From positions 21,398,026-21,462,025 of the forward strand of contig CM037463.1 in NCBI GenBank assembly GCA_021014325.1: a stretch of 64,000 nt of DNA. Reading direction: 5' to 3'. Below are positions 13,401 through 25,900 of this stretch, one piece after another. Position numbers and translations under genes: made by a program. Every line of letters begins with the position of its first letter. The stretch's first letter is position 1. Under the pieces are notes generated by a model. The model searched no databases, was not told where the DNA came from, and was given only the letters and a program-made list of their open reading frames with translations. Source of the DNA: Plazaster borealis (Eukaryota > Echinodermata > Asteroidea > Forcipulatida > Labidiasteridae).

Positions 13401-16400
13401 AAAGATTAAATCCATCGCTGAGGTCAAACAATGGAAATGTGCACGGGAATACGCTACGAGCACAACTCTCAGCCAATGATAGGTCTTCAATGACCTCAAT
13501 GAGGGCGCTGTTTTCGGCTTGTAATGTCATACGCAAGGGGTCTATTTCATGGCTCTGCTTACCGCGGAATTCTGTGCTTACAGGTCACCATTTTCCGATT
13601 ACACTACAGGGTTAGCGGCAGATTTTTGGTGCTAGCTGTGTAAAAGTGAAGATAGCAGAAGTTGTTAATGTACATAGTACACAGTACACACAATGAGCAT
13701 AGTTTCTTGCTAAATGCTAACCTGTGAAATACCCTTACATTCAATGTGGATTTTTCTGCCTGTTATGCACCAATTTTGCGCTTACAGTAAGGAAAGCCAT
13801 GAAAATGGGGCCAAGCACAAGCACAAAAATTTACTTAGCATAGATAAATATTGGTTAGCAGAAACCGATTACTGGCCAAAATGCCATGTCGTTCACATTG
13901 TTGTGGCTGGTGCCCAATTATTATTTTGCTTTATGGAATTTGGCAAAGGTCTTCTGCAATTGTTGATAGAAAGTTGTCATTGATCAGAAAATTGATTAGC
14001 AAATCTATAAAAAAAAATTGAGAAAAAAAAAATACCAGGCCGGGAGTTTCATCTTTGAAAGGGCAAGGCCATTGTCATTTTGCAAAGGGGCACTCCTTCC
14101 ATCGAAAAATCTTAAAGTCTGTGAGAAACTTTTGAAGGGGCACCAAGGTGAAGACCCAGGCCCAATTTCATAAAGCTGTTAAGCAGAAAATACTGCTTAG
14201 CAAATTTCTTTGCTAAGCAAAAAACTACTGGGGCACCAGTTGCAACAATGTAAACTTTATGGAATTTTGGCTGGTAGCCAGTTTCTGTTAAGCAAGATTT
14301 TTCTGTGCTTAGCAAGTTTTTATGCTTACAGGCTTTATGAAATTGGGCCCAGGGCAACAGAGGTCATGGCCTCCGCATAGTTCCAGGTCCCTCTTAATGA
14401 TTTGATGAGAAAGTGTACCGTGCATCAATTATTCATTTCCTTTAACTCCGTTGTATTTTTCTCACTATGTGTTAAGGTTCAATTATCGCGCAACTCATCA
14501 CCTTGTATCCCATGGATTCTACAACTTCCTCAACTGGTTTGACGAGAGGGCGTGGTACCCTCTCGGGCGAATCGTCGGGGGCACTGTAAGTTTCCTCTGG
14601 TCCTGTTTTTCGGGTTCTAGAATCAGGGTGTCCCAAATTTTCTGGATTTTATAATCTGGGTGTCAGTTTTGTTCACCTCAAGACGCTGGTCCAAATCATT
14701 TAATCTAGTCACGTTGTTTAACTCAACACCTAAATGCTAAGAGTAAATTGCTTGGGGCCCCTAACCCTTTAGTGTATTTGGCTTGAGATCCCCGCATATC
14801 CTCTGAAATACTCCACTCTACTGTAGCTGAACACCCAAATGTTTGGATTCTGATTCTGTTTGGCTTCATTTGAATTGTTCATGTTTGTAGATAGCTAGGA
14901 GCCCCAACCCTCCTAGTGTCTTTGGCGAGAGACCCTCCCATATCCTTCAAAACACCCCACTCTCCCAGTAGCTCAATCGTGTCAATACCCAAATGTTTGG
15001 ACTCTGATAAGATTGGTATGCCTGGCCTCACTCTAAGAGTACATAATGTAGATGGCTAGGAACCCTAACCCTCTAGTTTCTTTGGCTAGAGACCCTCCCA
15101 TATCCTTCAAAATACTCCAATCTACTGTAGCTCAACCCCAACTGTTTGGACTCTGATAAACCTGGTATGCCTGGCCTCACTCTAAGAGTACATAGTGTAG
15201 ATGGCTAGGAGCCCTAACCCATAGTGTCTTTGGCTAGAGACCCTCCCATATCCCTCAAAATACTCCACTCTACTGTAGCTCAACACCCAACTGTTTGGAC
15301 TCTGATAAGATTGGTATGCCTGGCCTCATTCTAAGAGTACATAATGTAGATGGCTAGGAGCCCTTCCCATAGTGTCTTTGGCTAAAGATCCTCCCTTTCC
15401 TTCAAAACACTCCACTCTACAGTAACTCAACACCTAAATGTATGAACTCAGATAAGATTGGTATGCCTGCACTCATGTTAAACAACGGATGGGGGGCGGC
15501 ATTGAGGCACATCACTAAATCTATTGAATTCAAGCCAATTCATGATGGATTTTGAAGGATTTGTGATGGCTGTGATCGTAACAGTCTGTAGACACCAATT
15601 ATTTTATTTTTAAAAAAGCACTTCATGCTTTCTAGTGTTTCCAAACATCCAAAGTAACTCACATCAAAATATTCACAAAGCCATCATGTTATGGAGTGAA
15701 ATTTTGCTGAATTTAACGTACACATTATTGTGAAATTGATTTCTTGTGAAGTATTTTAAGTTGCCATTTTCGACACAAGATAATCTCATCTTCTTTACAG
15801 ACTAATTCTAAAATGCTGTTATGGATGTGTTTGTACTCCTAGGTGTACCCTGGGCTGATGGTGACCTCCGGTGCTATCCATTGGTTTCTTCATTTACTCA
15901 ACATCCCGATCCACATACGAGATGTATGCGTATTTTTAGCTCCACTATTCAGGTAAAAGTTTGAAAAAACAGTTCGTCGGTCATTAATTACAACTTCATA
16001 CTCGTAATGATCAGAAGGTTATTAAATGAAATTTGTTTTATTATCAAAATCAACAAATAATTGTTTGACTTAGAAAATGAATGTTTCTTTTTGCCAAACA
16101 AATACTCTGAAGACCACTCTTGATCAATAAACCCCATTTACCAGGAGCTCCAAAATATGTTAAACAAATTTTATGAAATTCATACAAATTGCACTGATGA
16201 CCTTATTGTCCTGAGCAGAGGAGTTGGGTGTGTGGGGGGCGGGGGATTTGCAGCATTACCCTTAATGTGTCGGGCGTCAGATTTTAAATGACAAGACATT
16301 CGGGCGGGGGGGGGGGGGGGGCTTGGGATACACATAACAGAGCTGCTAACTCTTCCAGATTCTGCAGAGGTTCCTGAAAATAAACCAATCCTTCCATGTT

Positions 16401-19400
16401 CTGATATGAACACAAATTTGAAAATCTCCCTGATTATGGAAACTTCTTCACTGTTGTTGAATGTCTTTTCTAAATATCGCCCTGACTGTTGTACAAAATC
16501 TCCCTGATTGCAAGACGCAAATGTTCAGTGGAAGTTCTGAGTTAGAAGACCCTGCGGGTCCAGCGGAGATCTTTGATGAAGTTCGGGTCCTGTATTTATT
16601 GACGACCTCATTTTGTTCTTCCCCATGCTCTTTTCTCAGTGGGTTTACTGCTCTGGCTGCCTATGGCCTAACCAAAGAGTTGTGGAGCCAGGGAGCAGGG
16701 CTGTTGGCTGCGTGCTTCATCGCTATCGGTAAGTCCTACATGTTATCTTATCTGAGTTTCCAGGCTTAAATTTGGACAGAAATAGTCCTCCCCCCTCCCT
16801 CCCTCCCTCCCTCCTGTCGAGAAAAGCCCCGCAAACATGTACATTGAGTAAACCAAAAAAATTGAGTTAAACAAAAAACCTGATGAACACAAAGATTTCC
16901 AGAATTGTTGGTGGATGTTTTTATCAATTTTGGGTTTTTTTCATCACGCAATGTCTGGCATCACTTCACATTTAACAGAGGATTGTCAATCACTCTTGAC
17001 TGACTGATGTTCCTACATACTGTCATCATTTTATTTGTATTCGTGTTTGAAGTGCCTTTATAAAATTAAAATAAATAATTTATTAATATATGAGAGATAT
17101 TGAATGATGTTGCTCTACAATGGAGATGCAGTACCAACTAATTAATCCTCCAATGACTAATTAAGCTATTTCTCCAAAGTGTAATGACCTGGCAGAGGGA
17201 GTCATATTCATTGATATCCTAAACTGGGCCATTCCATATATCTAAAATGGGGGGGGTCAGGTTTCTGAGATGTTTTTATTTTTTTTATTTTTTGAGGAGC
17301 AGAAAACTATTTGCACTCATGTACTTAGCACATAAATATCCCATGTCAAAAACAGACCTACCAAGATCTAAAAAAAGGAGGGAAAATTCCCTAGATGCAC
17401 ATGATGCCTGGAGCTTTTAAATTTGTTGTATTCTATTATTTTTTTTCTCTCTCTCTCGCATTTTTATGTCATTTTTAATCCACACTGTACAATTTTTGGT
17501 CACTTGTTTTATTCCTCTTATTGTTGTGTACGTGAATCTTGTGATAACTGATAGCACGAAATGTCTATACAAGGGCCCAAAGTGATCAACTTGCTGGATG
17601 GGTTATCCACAGTACAGATAATAAGACCACATACAAAAAAAACAATTGTTGATCGTCCCCGCCCGAACCTTAACAAAAAACCTGACCCCTTTTTTTTCTT
17701 TTCTTTTTTAAATCATAAAAACGGCCTTTTTAACTTTCAGCTGATATATTTTTTTCAAAATCTATAGGTTGGAAAAGATATTTAGAGAAGGGTTATTCAT
17801 GTTGGCAAAAACAAGAACAATTCTTCAAATATTTACTTAGGCTACACTGTGTTTTAGTTTTTTGAAAAAGTTGACAGAAAATGTCATCAAGGAGTTTTAA
17901 ATGGGTTTAACAAAACTATTAAAAACATCAAAATCACAGTAACCTTCTGTTTTATAGTGGTTGTGATGATTGCTTTTTTTCTTTATTTTATATTTTAAAA
18001 CTTCAAAAAACCCCAACCCCCCCCCCCTAAAAAATGGACACTCAACATTTTTTGTTTTTATGTGGCCTTATAAAAAAATAGGTTAAACATTAGTTAGTTG
18101 ACTGTGTACAGTCTAGACACACAGGCCTAATCTGATGCTTCATGGGGGCAACAGAGACATTTGCCTTCATGCCCCCCCCCGAATCATTGCCCCTGATCAT
18201 TTGCCTTTTTAAATTCAGAACTCCCGTAAAGAGGTGACCTAAGAGGGAAAAAAAGACGTTGCCCTTTGAAAAGAACGAAGCATCAGGGCCCAATTTCACA
18301 GAGCTGCTTAAGCAGAAAATTTTGCTGTCAACAATTTTCTACTAAGCAGAAATGAGCAGGATACCAGTCACAAATTGTACTTGTGACATGGTAGTTTGGC
18401 TGGTAACCTTGTTCTAGTAAGCATAATTTTGTTGTGCTTAGCTACTTTTTGTGCTTTTAAGCGGCTCTATGAAATTGGGCCCTGGTCTGCATTCAGCACA
18501 TGATATCATAGAGCAGAGGCTGGCATTATTGCTTTATCAATCGAAACTATTCCAAACGATCAGTGAATGGGGGGAAAAGTTGGGCTCAAACTGTGCATTG
18601 TTCGGATGCATTCACCATGTGATGTCAATTGACATGACTGGCTCAGCCCCCCCCCCCCTTCCTTGATGAAGTGCAAATCCATCATTAAGGAGGCTGACGA
18701 TTCAACGGCTGACACGTATATTTATGGCTTGTCATGGTCATACGTGCATGATGTGTACTGTCATGTACACACTAGTTTCACCCGAAGTCAAATTGGCTTG
18801 GAAAAAAGAAAAAAAAACATGGATAAACCCTGCAGGCATTTTGGCATTGAACAAGGCATTTTGCCATGATCTGTAAAGAGATATTCACATGGTGTTACCG
18901 CAAACCTTGCAAAGTTTCAAATCCTACTCATGATCTGTACATTGGATGTCAAAATTTGCTGGAAATTCAGAGGCGGGGCGAGTGCATGTAAATCATTCTC
19001 TTCCAATATTTTAACTAAATGACGAATTAAAGGGGAGGGTATACCTTTGGTAACTACTCCAAAAATTTACGACAATAAAAACTTACTTGGTAAAAAGCAC
19101 TGGAGGAGCTGTTGATACTATAAAAGTGTTGTTAGAAACGACATCCTTTGAAGTCAAATAATGTAGTTTTAGAGAAAGAGGTGAGTTTTCACCCAAACAT
19201 TTGAATCTGAGAAAGGCTTCAGGCATGAAATGGAAGTGAGAGCAAAAAAATAACAATCAACGTCCAAGAAGAGTTTAAATTTTCTTTGCTTTTACAGTTT
19301 GTTTGGTGTATTTCTGTGAATATTGCTTTTGTTTTTTTATTTTATATAGTTTTGGAAGAATTTTTTTTTTAATTGGCAAATAAAAAAAATTTAAAAAATT

Positions 19401-19886
19401 GTACTGTCAGTATTTTTTTATTTTTCGTATTGTTTTGTTTTAACCATACACTGATGTGTGTTATTAAAGCACTGTGTAATCAGTAATTTCCCAAGTCCTG
19501 TGACAAAAAATTTTACGAGTAATATATGATTCAAACTCACGAGCAGATGTCTTACCACTGGACCACCGAGCTTGCCCGGCAGCTACAGGCAGTTTGAATC
19601 CTGTTTTTTCAGCCAGCCGGTACCCGCAACAATTGTAATAGATGTTAAATTTGCACTGGGCATTGTCCCAACGGCTACCTGTTACTTTGGTAACGGTAAG
19701 ATATTCAGAATGATCTTGTTTGCTCCTCACTCAAAAGTGCACAGTCGGTAATTGTAATAATTTAGTACACTGAACGGATATATTGCTGTCCGCCTGGACG
19801 TTCGTGTGTTTTTTTTAAACCAGAAACCAACAGATGCAAATAGCTGGTGTGAGTGTGACAAACTCCATCTTGTCCATCTTATTTGT

Positions 19887-19920
<34 letters not shown>

Positions 19921-22900
19921 TATTTTCTCTTTCTGCTTCTTTACAGTGCCGGGCTACATTTCTCGCTCCGTTGCTGGTTCCTATGACAACGAGGGAATTG
20001 CTATATTTGCTCTTCTCTTCACCTATTATCTGTGGGTAAGAAATGGCGTAGTGTCAGGAAAGACGTAGTTCTGCAAAATTAGCGATTATTGATCGAAAAT
20101 GCAGGGTCCAAATTAGTGCTTTTCACTGCATAATGTTTTGTTTGTGTAGTCATGGTAATAAAGGTAAAGTTAAGCTCAGGAACAGGAAGAAATAACACTT
20201 TATATTTTATCAAGGTTGAGTTTTATAACTGGTGGATATTTTATCCTAAAATGTTACCTGAGTGATAGTTTTTTTGGGGTTATAGTGTATTATTATTTTT
20301 ATTTTTATATTAAAAACCATTTCATCCACTCTGTGGTAACTCAACACCAACATGTTTGGACTTGGATAAGATTGGTATACCTGGCCAAGTGATCAGCAAT
20401 TGTTATTTGAGCCTACAGTCCTCAATCCTCCACTATCCTCCACTCTATGGTCACTCACCACTAACATGTTTGGACTTGGATAAGATTGGTATGCCTGACC
20501 CAGTGTTTTTAATAGTATTGCATACAGGCAGTGCCGTAACCAGACTTTAACATTTGATCTACTTCTATTTTTGAAATCTGTAACTCCAGAGGCTACTTAA
20601 AAAAAGGTGAAAATGCCATCATTTTGTCGTTTCAGACCTTTTTGTAGGCAATGCTACTCACCCCTAAGTCAGACTCTTTCTATGTCTGTCGGGTGAAACA
20701 AAAAAGTAGCTGTTATTTTCTTCAGCTGTAAAGAAACCCTGCTCTTTGATATACTTCTCTTTTTGAAATCTGTAACTTCAGAAGTTACCCCCAAAAAAGT
20801 GGAAATGCCATCATTTCAGCATGAATTCCAACTCATGGATCCTAGTAAGGTTTTAGCCAGGATTTGGTAAAAGGGTGTCCAAATTTGCTGGAAATTTCAA
20901 ACCTGGGTGTCCAAATTGTTCACTTACAATATATTTACACGTAAATGACAGATAAAACAGGGTGTCCAGAATTTAAAACAGGGTGTCCAAAAGACACCCA
21001 GACACCCCTCTGGCTAACACTATCGATCCTGTTTTCAGACCTTTTTGTAGGCAATGCCACTCACCCCTAATATGTATGTTTTTATATATCGTCCGCACAC
21101 ACAGATCTTTGTCATTCGGTTGGTGGAACACTCGGTGAAATCTGGCTTTTTCCATTTTTATCGGGCTAAGCCTCACGAAATGGAATAGTCCAGATTTCAC
21201 CTCAAGATTATTTTCTGCGACAATGCCACCCATGATGCATTTATTATTTGTTTAATAATGGGCTTACAAGAGCTCAATTGTGGCAGGTTTCTTAGGTAAT
21301 AATAATATCGAAGTCTTATATAGCGCACGTATCTACCAAACAAGGTACTCAAGGCGCTTAGTATATACTTTTTAAACAGAAAGATGGGTTATTGAAGTTA
21401 TGAATTATGAGACCCAATTATGTAGCACCTTATATTGTTTTTTACAAGGTGCTATGGCGCATTCAGCAGCCACAGCCAGGAACACCGGGGTGAACCCCTT
21501 CTCTTTTCGATAAGTGCACTGGGTTCTTTTACATGCGTTACATGCGTAGGAACCGTGTTGTTTTTTACATTATGGGGTTAACCCCACAATGTTTTTAAAT
21601 GAGAAGATTAAAGAAAAGGAAAAATAGAAAGCCAATGGGGAAACCCCACAACGTCGCTATATTAAAGATTAGATGCCTGGGCATGTATAATGTAATTGTC
21701 TGCAATATTTTCTATGATAACAAGAAAAACTGCAGTGAGCCGTGAACGATATATTTTTGCATCCATTGCATTTTACTGCTTAATTAAGTGTCATCAGACA
21801 GTTTGTGCTGGCATAAAAAGGTGTTAATGCGTTCTCCTTGTACACATGGCATATTACTACACATGGCATAATACTAGCACGCATGCATGCATTCACACTT
21901 AAGAAAGCACATGTGTCACATTGGTAATTGTCAAAGATCAGTATCCACACTTGATGTGACCCAACACATGAAATAACCAACCTGTGAAAATTTAAGCTCA
22001 ATCGGTCATTGGAGTCACAAGAAAAAAGTGGGGAAAAAAACCTTAAATGATTTCACTGTTTTCAAACATTGAGTTTTGGACTTGCAAGATCAAAACCAAT
22101 TGTCTTTTTTACTCATTTCTCAAAAACTATTGCATTTCAAGCAACAAAAATCCAAAGGAAGTTTCCCACCACGACCTTCTTTATACCATGTACATGTATG
22201 TTTGTGTGCAAATCTGTGAACATTTATATTTGTACTCTTACCAATGTTATGCACACCCTTTAAAGGGTCTGTATCATTTGGTAAATAAGTGGGAAACCAG
22301 TCACAGATGCTCATGTGACATGGTATGTTGGCTGGTAACCTTATTCTGGTAAGCAACCTCAGGTCATGCTAAGCTTTTCTGCTGAAGTAGATGAAATTGG
22401 GCCCTCGTCACAAGTGAACAATTCAATGTTGATTCTTAAAGGAATCATACACGCTTGGTAATTACTCTGAAAAATAATGGCAATAAATGCTTACTTGGTA
22501 AGAAGTACAGCAGCTTTGGATAGTATAATGCATTTTGAGAAACTTTTCACTTCGAAGTACTGCGGTTATGGAAAAAGATATCACTTTCAAACCCCCAAAA
22601 TTTGAATCTGAGAAGCATTACTGCAGTAAGGTTTCTCAGATAGTGTATTCCAATTGAAGATTATTCTTCCTGCGTGGACATAATGGTTCCAGATTTTCGG
22701 CAATATCTCAAAAACGCTACCACCTTTTGAAATGAAATTTCCACAGGTTAGTTTGATGGTATCTACAATTAATAGGATCGAAACAAACAGTGGGTTCCAA
22801 TAACGAAACGTAACGTATACAATCCCTTTAAGCTTAACATGACCCAAAATATCGTTCTGCAGGGTGCCATAACAAAAATTAATTTCATTTTATTTCAGTC

Positions 22901-25900
22901 ATTGAAATTCCATGGGTGAGATCAGGAAACTATGTTAATAAAAATCCATTAAAAAGTTAAATTACATCAATGAAATTGTTCAAGATATTATATGAAATGT
23001 GCAAGAAATTGTCGCTAGTGGTGACTGCCTCATGACGGGAGCTGGCTGACATTGATGGTATTAAACTACATAATTGACCCCTTGCGTGATGTGGAACGTG
23101 CCTCCGCACAAAGCAGGTCTACCATTTCTGCCATTTTGGGAGTCAATTCCTTGGAGTCATTGGCATCTTAAAGGGTCTGTATACGTTTGGTAATCACTCT
23201 TAAAATTAATTGCAATAAAAACCTACATGGTTAGAAGTACAGCATCTTTCGATAGTACAAAGCATTTTGAGAATCATTTCACTTCTAAGTAATGTGGTTA
23301 TGGAAAAAGAGATGAGTTTTTATCCCCCAAAATTTGAATCTGAGAAACGTTACTGTCAGTAACGTTTCTCAGATTGTGTATTCCAATTTTGGATTATTCT
23401 TCCTGCGTGGACATAACCGCTCCGGATTTTCGGCGATATCTCAAAAACGCAACCACCTTCTGAAATGAAATTTTCAGAGGTCAGTTTTATTGTATATCTA
23501 CATTTAAATTTAAGATTAAAACAATCGAACGGTTCCAAAAACCAATGGTATACTTACCCTTTAAAATGGGTCAATAGCTGATGTGGCAAGGTAACCTATT
23601 TTATTCATACATGTAAAGGGCACTTCTTAAACATAAAAAAATGAATATTTACTGGAACATTTCAAGGGGCACCAAGGCAAATGCCTTTGTGAAGTTACGG
23701 GACGGCAACCTTTAAAGCATAAAATTAATATGTGGTTTTTAATAAAGTGCATTTTTATGGTTACATAAAATTGTCGCACAAATAGTCCCTGCACACGGCC
23801 TTCCTACCAGGTATTCTGAGCTTGCCATCTGGGGCTATATTTATAAACAGAACAATCACTTTGCTCGTTGCTCAATCATGAACGCTCACGTGGCGGCAGT
23901 CATCAAAGGTTTTATGCAGGATTGGTAATGGATAAAAAACATCAATGTTTAATTTTAGTCGGGAAAGCTTATTGATTATGAAGTTCATACTAGAGCCATT
24001 TTTTTTCCTGTGAAATATTTCCCTCTGAAATAAAGTCGTATTCAAGAAAACTGTATCTGAAAACCTAAAAGAAAACCGCAACAGCTGATTTTGGTTGACT
24101 TGTTACAACCAAAATTAAGGACGATCTGTTTACATGCTAAAAATTGTGCATGGTTTTTCACTATTTTCTCCTGAGTCACACAACAGATTAAGCCCAAATT
24201 TTCACAGGTTTGTTATAATAATAATAAAAGTGGCTTCTTATATAGCGCTCATATCCGTCACTCAGTGACGTTCAAGGCGCTTCATTATTCAGTATTTCCT
24301 GCAAGGTATTGTGGAGCTACGTTTTTGAAGTATAAGACCAATTCCTTTACATAGCACCATGTAGTGGTTTACAAGGTGCTGTGGCGCAATATACTGCCGA
24401 TCAGCATTGCCATTTATTGTTTCATGTGTATTGCTGATCACACAAAACATGAACACTGTATGTGACTATTTTATCTGCTCTACCATTCCTGCATATTAAT
24501 ACCTTTAATATTCTGAAGGTTTATTTGTTATAAATGAAGAGAATCCAATGGAAATTTTTCATTAAGAATTGAGTTTGGTTGGCATTTTTGCTGTGACAAA
24601 CAGGTGCTTTATCTTCGGCAAACAAAATGTAGCGTGGATGGAAAACATAATCGGCCGTTCATGTGTGACATGTGAAGTATGGAATACTTAATCAACTAAA
24701 GTGACGTTGTTGATGTATCCCTAGGACTGTAAGTCATTAAAGTTGTTTGCATTGACACCCACCTCCCCCCCCCCTTCCCATTTTTATGAAAAGATGAGTC
24801 AAAAATTGTGAAACAAAATTATAGAGAAAAGGTTAGCTTTGGTTCTCGTTGTCTCGTTAACTACTGCAGTATTGTGACAGTTTGTGTAAGGATAATTTAA
24901 CTTTATATTAACATGGTCACAGGAATCAGACATCAAAGTAATTTTTTTGACTTGGTTTGTCGGGTTTTTTTCTCCTGATTTTAAACATAAATTTCGTTAC
25001 ACATTTAAACGTGTCTAACAGCACAATTAGCACCAATAACAGGATGAATAGGAAATGATAAGAAATGTTCAGTTTTAGATGTGGGCGGAAAACCCCAAGT
25101 GGGGAAGCCCATGCATACAAGTAGGGACTGAAAACCCAGTCCACACGCAAGGCTCCAGGTCTGAGGTGGGATTCGAACCGGGGTCCACAGACACAGAGGT
25201 GAAAGTCACGGAAAGAACCCACTGAGCCAACCTGATTCCCAAAACCTGATTTCATATTTGTCCAAGATCTCCCTTTCCCTTCAAGCTTACATTTAAGATG
25301 ACAGCAGACATTGAACAAGACAACGACAATGCCCACTGGGTGTCCCAAAAACCAATAGACTTTCTTTTGTAGCGATGTGGAGAGTCTGTAAATCCTCTTA
25401 AAATGTGACATCCTGAAAGCTCGGAGCGTTTCTTCTTGTCTCCAAGAGAAAACCTCTTCCAAGTTGTCAGCATTTTTTTCATTCTTGTACAATAACACCA
25501 CTCCTTGATCCTACAGTCTAGACTGTTTTGAGAGGAATATTCATTCCTACCTTCAGCTCCCCTAAGTTATTTTCATTTTTGTAGCCCCTTTACCAAGACT
25601 GGCTTTTAGCCTTGTTTTGGGGCGAACTTGCATTAAAAAGAAAAACAAAAAGATCTCAGCATATTAGTTCACCAAAATCATTCAGAAAAAAAACAGGTTT
25701 CCGTTCCCTGTAGTCCTTGTAACACGAGTATTTTATGGAATTGGCATTAAATCATTGAAAACACAGGAATACTTTTTAAAGCAGCAAATTGTGAACATGT
25801 GTATTGAATCAATCCCTTACTAGTGGTTCTACATGCACACATTTTTAGAAGCCATCTCAACGCAGAATATGTTTGAGGCATATCACTCGACTGAGAAACG

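Larger units (their letters stand above)
4463..14476 (+). other. STT3B: STT3B intron 1 (10 kb), repeat-rich
   Basis: Runs from GTGAGA to the acceptor GTTAAG. No exon is supported inside it. It contains a hairpin (5756-5822), a triple array of family M elements (7014-7640), a nested inverted-repeat transposon (7787-8614), a 118-bp tandem array (9535-9965), a SINE (10045-10312), fragments of a family whose ends read GGGTTCTCCC or GGGAGAACGC (about 9230-9330, 10728-11400), and inverted-repeat elements at 13024-13222 and 13385-13550. The stretches 4500-5700 and 11700-13000 are AT-rich with nothing recognised. Confidence 0.85.
16729..19946 (+). other. STT3B: STT3B intron 4
   Basis: Contains a CCCT microsatellite (16790-16814), a family M element (18288-18482), a partial family A copy (19027-19210) and a tRNA-derived SINE fragment (19440-19740). 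It ends in a long T run (19891-19918) that serves as the pyrimidine tract. About 17000-18080 is AT-rich with nothing recognised. Confidence 0.7.

Noticed and set aside
24926..25501. A 191-codon minus-strand open frame in STT3B intron 5
   Set aside because: It crosses a tRNA-derived SINE (25005-25250), has no recognisable domain and is low in coding character. Chance frame.
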